39,858 bases of DNA from Cryomorphaceae bacterium (lineage in GTDB: Bacteria > Bacteroidota > Bacteroidia > Flavobacteriales_D > Crocinitomicaceae), in contig JAJTDQ010000006.1 in NCBI GenBank assembly GCA_021300505.1, positions 1 to 39,858 of the forward strand, given 5' to 3'. Under the pieces are notes generated by a model, which had not been told where the DNA came from, searched no databases, and saw nothing but the letters and a program-made list of their open reading frames with translations. Shown piece by piece: positions 25,449 through 33,558 of this stretch (position 1 is the first letter of the stretch; each line of letters opens with the position of its first letter). Made by a program: the position numbers and the translations under genes.

Positions 25449-26681
25449 ATGAGAAAAATACTAATCAAAAACATCAAAGGACTCGTTCAGGCGGGTGAGG
25501 AGATCCCGATGGTCTTGCGAGGAGCGGAAATGGCTGATGTTCCTTTGATTTCAGATGCATTCTTGGCGCTTGAAGATGGTTTTGTAGTGGCTTATGGACC
25601 AATGAGCGAATTGCAGGGAATTGATGATTGGCGTGACTTGGAACTCATTGACGCGGAAGGGAAATATGTGTTGCCTGCCTTTTGCGATTCACATACACAC
25701 ACGGTTTTTGCGCGCAGCAGAGAAGAGGAATTTGTGGATCGAATCAATGGATTGACGTACGAAGATATTGCGTTGAAAGGCGGGGGAATTTTGAATTCAG
25801 CCAGAAGGTTAGCGGAAATGTCGGAAGACGAGTTGTTTGACCAGGCAATGCAGCGGATTCATCAGTTGATGAAGTACGGAACAGGTGCGATTGAGATCAA
25901 GTCAGGTTACGGTCTGTCCGTTGAGGCGGAAATAAAAATGCTACGCGTTGTAAAACGATTGAAAGAAAATGCACCCATTGTGGTGAAAGCTACATTTCTA
26001 GGAGCACATGCCTTCCCGAGAGAATTTAAGGCTGACCATAGAGGATATATCGAACTGATTAAGAACGAGATGCTGCCAAAGATTGCCGAGGAAGGATTGG
26101 CGGATTACATCGATGTCTTTTGTGAACGCAACTACTTTTCGGTAGATGAGATGGAAGAGATTCTGCTGGAAGGGAAAAAATATGGTCTTGTTCCTAAGGT
26201 GCATGTCAATCAGTTTTCTGCTTTGGGAGGGGTAGCAAAGGCTGTTGAGCTAGGCGCTTTGTCGGTTGATCACCTAGAAGAAATTACGGATGAAGATATT
26301 GAGGCGCTGAAAAACAGCAATTGTATGCCAACGATCTTGCCTAGCTGCTCGCATTTTCTAGGAATACCTTTTGGCGATGCACGAAAAATGATTTCCGCAG
26401 GATTGCCTGTGGCTTTAGCAAGTGACTTTAACCCTGGGTCAACTCCAAGTGGTAATCTCGGATTTGTTTGGTCTTTGGCCTGTGTGAAAATGAAACTTAC
26501 TCCAGAGGAAGCGTTGAATGCATTGACAGTAAACGCTGCCTATGCCATGGGACTGAGTGAATCTCATGGTAAAATAGCACTAGGACGTAAAACACCAATT
26601 TTAATGACCAAGCAATTGCCTTCTCTCGCGTATATCCCTTATGCTTTTGGAGATATGCATATTGAACGGATTATCGTTTAA
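25449..26681 (+). CDS. hutI: imidazolonepropionase
   Basis: HutI hydrolyses 4-imidazolone-5-propanoate to N-formimino-glutamate, the third step of histidine breakdown. The 410-residue amidohydrolase has the metal-binding CDSHTH (His82, His84), the imidazolonepropionase segment GGGILNSARR, the EIKSGYGL stretch, HVNQFSALGG, DHLEEI and SDFNPGSTP. Length and order are as in the family. No hutH, hutU or hutG is next to it, so the pathway would be dispersed. The start ATG lies directly after an A/T-rich gap shared with the CotH gene. A TraB-like gene follows 27 bases later. Confidence 0.96.
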   Translation: MRKILIKNIKGLVQAGEEIPMVLRGAEMADVPLISDAFLALEDGFVVAYGPMSELQGIDDWRDLELIDAEGKYVLPAFCDSHTHTVFARSREEEFVDRINGLTYEDIALKGGGILNSARRLAEMSEDELFDQAMQRIHQLMKYGTGAIEIKSGYGLSVEAEIKMLRVVKRLKENAPIVVKATFLGAHAFPREFKADHRGYIELIKNEMLPKIAEEGLADYIDVFCERNYFSVDEMEEILLEGKKYGLVPKVHVNQFSALGGVAKAVELGALSVDHLEEITDEDIEALKNSNCMPTILPSCSHFLGIPFGDARKMISAGLPVALASDFNPGSTPSGNLGFVWSLACVKMKLTPEEALNALTVNAAYAMGLSESHGKIALGRKTPILMTKQLPSLAYIPYAFGDMHIERIIV

Positions 26682-26708
26682 TTCTTTCGGATTCCATACC
26701 TTTATACC

Positions 26709-27944
26709 ATGCGTAACATCGTTTTGTTTTTCTCACTGTTTTTTCTGACTTCCAGTTTCTTACTGAAGGCCCAGACAATTCAGCATAAAAATGAACTGCT
26801 GTGGGAAATTTCCGGGAATGGACTGAAGAGCAAAAGCTATTTGTACGGGAGTTTACATTCCAATGATAAACGCTTATTTCGCCTCCCAGACTCCGTATAT
26901 GTAGCGCTGAATAACACCAAGGCTGTAGTGCTTGAAACAGACATTTTTTCTCTATTTGATGAATGGGATACACGGAGCGATGAGGTGCGGCTGTTGTACG
27001 ACAACCAAGGGAAACCTTACACGGCAAATGACCAAGCTACGGAAACACTTTATGGGAATGAAGATGGAATGCCGCAGTTCCTGGATGCCTATTTTCTTCA
27101 ATATTGCTACAACGCCAAGAAAAACTTCTTTCCCCTTGAGGCCATCGAAGAGCAACTTGGATTGCTGAGTGAATTTGGTTTGCCTGATGCGAGAGGTTTA
27201 CAACTACCGGTCTTGGATTACCTGCAAGAAAAGGTCCTTGAACTTTACATCCAAGGCGATATTGAAGGATTGAATAAAATGATGAAGGTGAATCTTTCGG
27301 CAGATAACAATCCTGAATTGTATGATGAATTGATTGTGCGTAGAAATGAACGAATGACGAGGGGCCTTGATTCGCTCATGCGCATGAATCCGTTGTTTTG
27401 TGCAGTAGGCGCTGGGCATTTAGCAGGTGACCAAGGGATCATTACCTTACTTCGTAAAAAAGGCTACAAGGTAAGGAAGGTCATGGCTGTTTTCTCGGAA
27501 GGCACCATTCCTGCTAAGGAAGAAGTGCGATCCTTTAAAAACTACAGTTACTTCAATGACCAAATTGGGCTCGTTGCCGTATTTCCAGGAAAGCCCAAGG
27601 AACTCAAAATTTTTGACGGTCATCCGTACCTGATCTACCGTGAATTTGGTCAAGGAAACACTTTTTCAATAGAAATTATTCCCATAGACGGATCGTTAAC
27701 ACTGGAAGAACAGGCAGTAATTTATATCGCTAGCCCAGATGCGGCCACCTATAAACATTCAATCCAAGATGACGGAACCGAGTTTTATGAAGGTATTTCA
27801 GATACATATCCTGAAGGACCGCATTGGATTCGCTTGATTCAAAATGACGAATACTTGTTGATTTTGAAAGCTTACGGAGGCAATAAATTCATGAATTCAA
27901 ACCGCCCAAAATTGTTCTTTAGTCGGGTCTGGTTCGATCATTAA
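26709..27944 (+). CDS. TraB/GumN-family exported protein with extra C-terminal region
   Basis: A 411-residue protein. It has a signal peptide ending LLKAQ, then a TraB/GumN domain with LLWEISGNG, SKSYLYGSLHSND, a conserved AVVLETD glutamate, RNERMTRGLDSL and the closing GAGHLAGDQGIITLLRKKGYKVRKV motif. Members are metal-dependent hydrolase-like (TIKI-type) proteins of uncertain bacterial role. About 140 residues beyond the usual domain end (from about 270) are beta-rich and not recognised. It starts 27 bases after hutI and may share its transcript. A weak A/T-rich stem at 27946-27971 follows. Confidence 0.85.
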   Translation: MRNIVLFFSLFFLTSSFLLKAQTIQHKNELLWEISGNGLKSKSYLYGSLHSNDKRLFRLPDSVYVALNNTKAVVLETDIFSLFDEWDTRSDEVRLLYDNQGKPYTANDQATETLYGNEDGMPQFLDAYFLQYCYNAKKNFFPLEAIEEQLGLLSEFGLPDARGLQLPVLDYLQEKVLELYIQGDIEGLNKMMKVNLSADNNPELYDELIVRRNERMTRGLDSLMRMNPLFCAVGAGHLAGDQGIITLLRKKGYKVRKVMAVFSEGTIPAKEEVRSFKNYSYFNDQIGLVAVFPGKPKELKIFDGHPYLIYREFGQGNTFSIEIIPIDGSLTLEEQAVIYIASPDAATYKHSIQDDGTEFYEGISDTYPEGPHWIRLIQNDEYLLILKAYGGNKFMNSNRPKLFFSRVWFDH

Positions 27945-27945
27945 T

Positions 27946-27971
27946 CGCAAAAATAAAGTTATTTACGCGTT
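27946..27971 (+). terminator. weak candidate terminator after the TraB-like gene
   Basis: An imperfect, mostly A/T stem (CGCAAAAATAA against TTATTTACGCG) without a long T-run. It is reported only as a possibility. Confidence 0.25.
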
Positions 27972-27988
27972 TAATAAGGCATTTCTAC

Positions 27989-27996
27989 TAGATTTG
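27989..27996 (+). promoter_or_regulatory. putative -7 element for the AAA/AddB-like pair
   Basis: TAGATTTG (TAnnTTTG), 16 bases before the ATG at 28013. No TTG is seen at -33. Confidence 0.4.
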
Positions 27997-28012
27997 CTGT
28001 AAATAAACGATC

Positions 28013-29143
28013 ATGATAAAACGCGTTCCAAAAGCACGACTAAAGGAGTGTATTCAGCAGAGCAAAGTAGTATTGGTTAAGGGTCCGCGCCTTGCGGGAA
28101 AAGTCACGTTGGTGAATGAAGTAATGGATGAACTGTCGGTGGAATGGCAGCAGTTTGATGCCCGCAAGAAATCGTTTGTGCAGCAAGTAACAGATGCGAA
28201 TGTGGAGCAATTGAACGCCATCATGGGCGACGTGCCTTTTACGGTAATCCGCGAAGCGCAGTATGTTCGAAACCTGCAAATGATCATCGAAGCCGTATTG
28301 GAAGGTTCCTTGAATACGACATTGATTTTATGTTGTTCCTTTGATCCGTTGATGGATCCTGATTTTTCTGAAGTGCTTCGGCTTCAAGGTCTTGAAATTC
28401 ACGTGTACGCACCTTCGTTTTATGAAATGGCGCAGCACAATTCACTTCCAATGGAAGAAAAATCATTGGAAACACGCTTGATTTACGGGGCATATCCTCA
28501 GGTGACGAATAACCAAGAATATGCAGAAGAGCGACTGAAAGAAGTGGTTTCTGAAGCAGTTTTTACTCAATTGGGTGTGACTGACCGCATCAACAAGGCA
28601 GATAAACTGACCAAAATGTTGCAGGTGGTTGCGTTCAATATTGGAGAACCTGTATCCTACAATGAAATAGCTGAGAAATGCGGTCTAGATAATGAAACAG
28701 TAGAACGCTACATCGACTTATTGGAAAAAGCGTTTATCCTCGTTCGTCTTCCCTCTTTCTACAACGGACATCGCTACGAGTTGAAAAAAACACATGTGTT
28801 ATACTTCCTCGACAATGGTATTCGCAATGCGCTCATCAATAATTTCAATCCAATCGATTTACGAAATGACGTCGACCAACTATGGCGCAACTGGTTGATT
28901 GCGGAACGGATCAAATGGAACGCGATGAATGGTTTTTTCCCCGATTATTTCTTTTGGAGAACACACACCCGTCAGTCGATGGACTTTATAGAAGCATCTA
29001 ATGCAAAGATTTCATCGTACAAAACCTCTTGGGAGAAAAAGAAAAAAGTGAAATTTCCCGCCTCTTTCCGTAGTGCGTATGGGGATATTTCTACTCATGT
29101 GCTCAACCGATCAACATATTGGGGTTTCCTCACTAAAAAATAA
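28013..29143 (+). CDS. AAA (AAA_14) ATPase with DUF4143 domain, degenerate motifs
   Basis: A 376-residue protein with the layout of the AAA_14-DUF4143 family: an N-terminal P-loop domain, a winged-helix middle (NIGEPVSYNEIAEKCGLDNETVERYIDLLEKAFIL) and a nuclease-like C-terminus (LYFLDNGIRNALINNFNPIDLR..WRTHTRQSMDFIE). The Walker A reads GPRLAGKVT (24-32), where GPRQVGKTT is usual. The Walker B region reads VIREAQ (78-83), where relatives have L-D-E-x-Q. The acidic residue is replaced by Arg80, so ATP hydrolysis may be weak or lost. The final domain has SMDFIE instead of the usual E-I-D-F-I-E. The AddB-like nuclease starts 5 bases after its stop, implying an operon. Confidence 0.85.
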   Translation: MIKRVPKARLKECIQQSKVVLVKGPRLAGKVTLVNEVMDELSVEWQQFDARKKSFVQQVTDANVEQLNAIMGDVPFTVIREAQYVRNLQMIIEAVLEGSLNTTLILCCSFDPLMDPDFSEVLRLQGLEIHVYAPSFYEMAQHNSLPMEEKSLETRLIYGAYPQVTNNQEYAEERLKEVVSEAVFTQLGVTDRINKADKLTKMLQVVAFNIGEPVSYNEIAEKCGLDNETVERYIDLLEKAFILVRLPSFYNGHRYELKKTHVLYFLDNGIRNALINNFNPIDLRNDVDQLWRNWLIAERIKWNAMNGFFPDYFFWRTHTRQSMDFIEASNAKISSYKTSWEKKKKVKFPASFRSAYGDISTHVLNRSTYWGFLTKK

Positions 29144-29148
29144 TTTTC

Positions 29149-31986
29149 ATGAAGTTTACAGACAAACTTGCGCAGTACATTGTTGATCAGCATCTTGACC
29201 TAGACCACTTAACAATTATTCTTCCCTCAGAGCGCGCAAAGAAATATATCGCTGCATCGCTTTTTCGAGCTTATGGAAAGCCTGTGTTGGCACCTGAAAT
29301 GATTACGATTGATCGTTGGGTGAAAGGGCTCTCGGATAAAACGGTAATTGACCGCACCAGAGCATTGATTCGACTCTTTAAAATTCAACTGATTGATCCA
29401 CCAGGTGATAAGGACCGTTCCTTCGATGAGTTTATGTCGTGGGGAAACATCTTGCTCTCCGATTTTGATGAGATAGACCGCTACCTATTAGAAACGAAAA
29501 CAGTATTTACCAACCTGAAGGCGGTTAGAGAACTAGAGAATTGGGAGGTGGATAAATGGAGCTTTGAAGCACCTGTTTTGACGGAGGGGCAAAAGCGATT
29601 TTTGGAGTTTTGGGAGAAATTGCCTGATTATTACACCCGGCTCAATGAAGAACTTGCCAAAGATGGGGTGTGTTATCCTGGAAAGGCCTACCGTGAATTG
29701 GCAGAACAAATTGACCGTGTATTTAAACTCGATCCAAAACGACAGTTCATTTTTGCTGGATTCAATGCCCTTTCATCGGCAGAGATGGCCATCATGAAGC
29801 AGCTACACAAATTGGGAAGAGCGCACATCCTCATTGATGCAGATGCCTATTACCTGAAGAATGATGCCCATGAGGCAGGACGATTTTTGCGGCGTTTTAT
29901 GCACGATCTCGATGTGAAAGAACTTCCTTTTGTGTGTAACGACATGTCTACGGCTGCGAAAAAAATTGAGATCATCGAATGTCCACAAATTACGGGACAG
30001 GTAAAAGCTGCAGCGACAATCCTCAATCAAATTCCATCCTCAGAAATGAGTGAAACGTTGGTTTTATTGGCCGACGAAAGTTTGATAGCACCCTTGGTAA
30101 AAAACCTCCCAAAACACATAGGCAAGGCGAACATTACACTTGGACTTCCACTGCGAAACTCTGCATTGCGTACTTGGGTGGATTTGATTTTTTCCATTCA
30201 AGAAAATAAAGTGCGATTTAAAACGAAGTCCATCTATTTTCAAGATTTACAACGCTTTTGGAATCATCCATTTACAGTTGCACTTCTCGATGAACAGGAA
30301 AAACAAACCATTATCGGACTGGAGCTTCAAATCATTGAGCGTAATACCATATTCTTAAACCCGGATAAACTCATTACAGGAGCTACATCGGCAGCGATTC
30401 TTCCACTTTTGACCACAGATTGGGACGGTGATTGGCTGAAAGGATTGAAAACGATCCGACAGATGAACCAGTCCCTGTTTAAAAACATGGGCAACGAAGA
30501 TGCATTTGAAAAAGCAGTTGTTGAGGCCTTCGACCAAGCTTTACAGGAGTTGGAAAACATTCTTTCAGAAGGAATTCCTGACATGTCGATCAAGAGTTTT
30601 AGACACCTTTTTCAGCAGCATTGGAATACAAAAAGCATTGCTTACCATGGGAATCCCCTTCAAGGACTTCAGATTATGGGACTCTTGGAAACACGTTTGC
30701 TCGACTTTAAAAACATGGTCATTCTTGGAATGAATGAAGGGAATATGCCTCCAACAAATCCTATTCAAACATTGATCCCGATGGACTTAAGAAATTATTT
30801 TGAATTGCCAGTACCAAGGGATAAACAAGGGTTATTTGCACATCACTTTTACCGTCTGATGCACGCTGCAGAGAATGTTTGGGTGACCTACACAAGCGCT
30901 CAAGAAAGTGTTGGATCGAATGAGGCGAGTCGCTATTTGTTGCAGCTTGAGCTGGAGTTGTCTCGCCTGAATCCAAACATTACTTTGGAGCGAAAATTCT
31001 ACGCAGTTCCAAATACGGGCTCAACGACGGAGGTGAATTCAATTATTCCAAAAACACCTGAAATTCTTGCGCGGATGGAGGAGTTGTTCGAGCGCTCTAT
31101 TTCGGCATCTGCTCTGAATAAATACTTGAAATGTCCTCTCGACTATTACTACCGGTATGTGATGGATTTTGGCGAGGAATCGGTTGTCGAGGAAGAGGTG
31201 GAAACCAATACATTTGGAACCTTTATACACAATGTACTCGAAGAGTTGTTTACACCATTTGCGCGCCACGATAAGGCAGGAAATAAGGTCGATCCGCAAC
31301 CCTCTAATTTGACTACCCAGGATATTGACGCGATGTTGATGAAATACCCTGAGTTAATCCAAAGGGAATTTATGACGCATTTCGATCAGGATCCATCTTC
31401 ATTTTCTACTGGGAAAAATTTATTGTCCTATGAAATGGCGCTTGAACTTACAAAGCGTATTTTAAAGAATGAAAAATCGTTTTTGAAAAGTCAAACTGAA
31501 CCTGTGTTTATCGAATTTCTTGAACTAGAACTTGCTGCTACTTTAGATTTGGACATTCAAGGAAAGACGATGCCTATTCATATGAAAGGGTACGTTGATC
31601 GAATTGACTCAGTAGGAGGTAAAATACGTATTATTGACTACAAGTCCGGGAAAACAGGCATGAAGGATGTCACAATTAAATGCCCTGAACCGGATTTATC
31701 GAATCTTGTCGCTGTAATGACTGCAGCTAAACACAATCTTCAATTGGTGATGTACAGTTATTTGTATCATGATCGTTTTGGAAGTTATCCAGATGAGGTA
31801 AGTATTTATTCGTTAGTGAACATTAGGGATGGACTTTTTCCATTACATGGCGCCCTAAGCATCGAAGAGAGTGCTCAATTATTTCCAGAATTCGTAAGGC
31901 AAGTGGTGGATGAGCTTTTCGATCCTGAGGTTCCTTTTGAGCATATCCCAGGTCAGTTCGTGAGTTTCTGTAAATACTGCGAATAA
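29149..31986 (+). CDS. AddB-like PD-(D/E)xK nuclease/inactive helicase
   Basis: A 945-residue protein. The N-terminal two-thirds resembles an UvrD-type helicase fold without a clear P-loop, with LTIILPSERAKKY at the start. The C-terminal RecB-like nuclease domain has YVDRID (815-820) and IIDYKSGKTG with Asp830 and Lys832. An Fe-S-type cysteine at 662 (LKCPLDYYY) pairs with CKYC (941, 944) at the end. Such proteins process double-strand breaks for RecA loading, usually with an AddA partner; none is in this window. The protein ends at CKYCE, before the fourth cysteine expected in an AddB-type 4Fe-4S motif. It follows the AAA/DUF4143 gene by 5 bases. Confidence 0.87.
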   Translation: MKFTDKLAQYIVDQHLDLDHLTIILPSERAKKYIAASLFRAYGKPVLAPEMITIDRWVKGLSDKTVIDRTRALIRLFKIQLIDPPGDKDRSFDEFMSWGNILLSDFDEIDRYLLETKTVFTNLKAVRELENWEVDKWSFEAPVLTEGQKRFLEFWEKLPDYYTRLNEELAKDGVCYPGKAYRELAEQIDRVFKLDPKRQFIFAGFNALSSAEMAIMKQLHKLGRAHILIDADAYYLKNDAHEAGRFLRRFMHDLDVKELPFVCNDMSTAAKKIEIIECPQITGQVKAAATILNQIPSSEMSETLVLLADESLIAPLVKNLPKHIGKANITLGLPLRNSALRTWVDLIFSIQENKVRFKTKSIYFQDLQRFWNHPFTVALLDEQEKQTIIGLELQIIERNTIFLNPDKLITGATSAAILPLLTTDWDGDWLKGLKTIRQMNQSLFKNMGNEDAFEKAVVEAFDQALQELENILSEGIPDMSIKSFRHLFQQHWNTKSIAYHGNPLQGLQIMGLLETRLLDFKNMVILGMNEGNMPPTNPIQTLIPMDLRNYFELPVPRDKQGLFAHHFYRLMHAAENVWVTYTSAQESVGSNEASRYLLQLELELSRLNPNITLERKFYAVPNTGSTTEVNSIIPKTPEILARMEELFERSISASALNKYLKCPLDYYYRYVMDFGEESVVEEEVETNTFGTFIHNVLEELFTPFARHDKAGNKVDPQPSNLTTQDIDAMLMKYPELIQREFMTHFDQDPSSFSTGKNLLSYEMALELTKRILKNEKSFLKSQTEPVFIEFLELELAATLDLDIQGKTMPIHMKGYVDRIDSVGGKIRIIDYKSGKTGMKDVTIKCPEPDLSNLVAVMTAAKHNLQLVMYSYLYHDRFGSYPDEVSIYSLVNIRDGLFPLHGALSIEESAQLFPEFVRQVVDELFDPEVPFEHIPGQFVSFCKYCE

Positions 31987-31991
31987 AAAAA

Positions 31992-32058
31992 CCTGAAAAG
32001 AACCCTTTGACAATTGATCCTGTAAGATCGTCGTTAAAATTCTTTTCAGGTATACCTG
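31992..32058. repeat. long inverted repeat and palindrome after the AddB-like gene
   Basis: CCTGAAAAGAA (31992-32002) pairs perfectly with TTCTTTTCAGG (32040-32050) across 37 bases. A second palindrome, CAGGTATACCTG (32047-32058), overlaps the right arm. There is no T-run, so terminator function is unclear. The remaining bases to 32236 contain no gene. Confidence 0.7.
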
Positions 32059-32230
32059 CAAGGTAAAATAAAACCAATGTCTTGAGTAGGAAGACTCCTG
32101 ACAAACTACTAGACGTAAAGTTTAAAAAAGGGTTGGCTCAAAATGGTATGATTTATTTCTTTTTCCCTCTCAAGACTTTAAAATAAACGTTAATTTCCTT
32201 CAGCTTTTCCTCTCAATCGTCAGAAATGCA

Positions 32231-32262
32231 CAAAAAAAAACACCTACAAGTTGAGGTGTTTT
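32231..32262 (-). terminator. rho-independent terminator of the small acidic protein gene
   Basis: AAAACACCT (32237-32245), loop, AGGTGTTTT (32254-32262). On the minus strand the T-run is nine bases (32232-32240). It lies 20 bases beyond the stop of the gene at 32283. Confidence 0.88.
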
Positions 32263-32282
32263 GGAATTCGGGTTAAAGTATC

Positions 32283-32642
32283 TTAATACAATTCGAGCTT
32301 CAACGCTGAACGGTAGTCTTTAATTTCTTCACGGTTGATTTTATGCTCCGCATTTTTAAGAAGATTCAATAAATACAACAAATTTTCTTGGTCGTCGATT
32401 TCAATTGGGTATTCATTACCCTCTTCATCCTCGTCGTATTGCGCTTGAACATCAAATGCATTGTGCTCTCCCAAGAACTCATAAGTTAAGCGAAGTACTT
32501 TCGTCACTAAAGGATCTTGTTCCTTCAATGCGAATTCTCTCAATTCTTTCAAATCGTTGATCAACGTTCCCGCTTCTAATCCTTCTTTCTCAACCTTGGC
32601 GATGACCTCGTCCAATTTCTTGTTTGCTGCTGCAATCTTCAT
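32283..32642 (-). CDS. conserved acidic protein, function unknown
   Basis: A 119-residue soluble protein, mostly helical and acidic: MKIAAANKKLDEVIAKVEKEG at the start, then EFLGEHNAFDVQAQYDEDEEGNEYPIEID and a final helix ending AEHKINREEIKDYRSALKLELY. No signal peptide, membrane segment or catalytic motif is visible. The frame is open up to 32690, but the ATG at 32640-32642 starts the regular helical pattern, and a promoter element lies at 32698-32705. It looks like a conserved Bacteroidota hypothetical protein; I cannot name a function. It is divergent from the LysE-type transporter and has its own terminator. Confidence 0.8.
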   Translation of the reverse strand: MKIAAANKKLDEVIAKVEKEGLEAGTLINDLKELREFALKEQDPLVTKVLRLTYEFLGEHNAFDVQAQYDEDEEGNEYPIEIDDQENLLYLLNLLKNAEHKINREEIKDYRSALKLELY

Positions 32643-32697
32643 AAGTATGCTATTGTTTTCACAGTGCTCCGTAATAACTACACGATGCACTAGTGTA

Positions 32698-32705
32698 CAA
32701 AGTTA
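32698..32705 (-). promoter_or_regulatory. putative -7 promoter element of the acidic protein gene
   Basis: The minus strand reads TAACTTTG (TAnnTTTG), 55 bases before the chosen ATG. No clear -33 TTG was found. Confidence 0.45.
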
Positions 32706-32809
32706 AACATCTTCCGAAATAATTTTGCATCGAACATGCGATAGTATGAATTTTTTGCGTTTCCGCACCGGAGTCCGGGGATAAATGAGTAGATTGTACC
32801 TGAAATTTT

Positions 32810-32817
32810 AATTTTGT
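32810..32817 (+). promoter_or_regulatory. putative -7 promoter element of the LysE-family gene
   Basis: TAATTTTG (TAnnTTTG) ending 13 bases before the TTG start codon at 32831. A stop codon at 32810-32812 in the reading frame excludes an earlier start. Confidence 0.45.
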
Positions 32818-32830
32818 AAAAAAATACAAA

Positions 32831-33514
32831 TTGATTGCAGTTATCTTAAAAGCCATAGGCACGGGTTTATTTTTGAGTTTCTTGATAGGCCCCGTTTTTT
32901 TCGTGCTGCTTGAAACGAGCATTCGCCGTGGTGTTCGCGCTGCTGTTGCTTTGGACTTGGGCGTGCTAGTCAGTGATTTAGCCTATGCCTTTATCGCTTT
33001 GATCTTGTTTCTTCAAGGTGGTATAGGTGAGGGTAGTGACTTGAACAGCGAACAGAATAAAATCATCCTAAAAATTATTGGAGGTGTCATGTTCATCGTT
33101 TATGGAGCCTACAGTTGGTTCAAAAAACCCAAACAATCAAAAACGGATGATGTAGGAAATGTGGTGGCAACTAAGGGAGATTATCTCATGCTGGGGCTTA
33201 AAGGATTTCTTTTGAATATCGCTAATCCAATGGTCATTTTTTATTGGTTTTGGGTAGTATCGGTAGGAAGCGATAGCGCCCAAAGTAAAGAGTACCACAA
33301 TGAAATAATTTATTTGTTTTTAGGGGTTGTATTTCTAACTTTCTTTTCGGTGGACCTTCTCAAAATTCTAGGTGCCAAACGATTGAGACCCTTAGTAACT
33401 GACGCAGTTCTTACAGCGCTAAACAAAGTTATTTCAGGTGTTTTTCTGTTCTTTGGAGTCGTATCCCTAGTAAAGGCCATCGTTTCAATTGTAAACCCTA
33501 ATAGCGGATTGTAA
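32831..33514 (+). CDS. LysE/RhtB-family transporter with TTG start
   Basis: A 227-residue inner-membrane protein with about six hydrophobic helices. It begins IAVILKAIGTGLFLSFLIGPVFFVLLETSIRRG, the N-terminal signature of LysE-type exporters (GP in helix 1, then the RRG loop). A later LGLKGFLLNIANPMVIFYWFWV matches the second family motif with its NP. LysE relatives export amino acids; the substrate is unknown. The only usable start is TTG at 32831, because an in-frame TAA lies at 32810-32812 and no ATG or GTG occurs before helix 1. The MORN gene follows 44 bases after the stop. Confidence 0.88.
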   Translation: MIAVILKAIGTGLFLSFLIGPVFFVLLETSIRRGVRAAVALDLGVLVSDLAYAFIALILFLQGGIGEGSDLNSEQNKIILKIIGGVMFIVYGAYSWFKKPKQSKTDDVGNVVATKGDYLMLGLKGFLLNIANPMVIFYWFWVVSVGSDSAQSKEYHNEIIYLFLGVVFLTFFSVDLLKILGAKRLRPLVTDAVLTALNKVISGVFLFFGVVSLVKAIVSIVNPNSGL

Positions 33515-33558
33515 CACAAGAATTGAATTCCAGTTATTCCTATCACTTTGTCATAACT

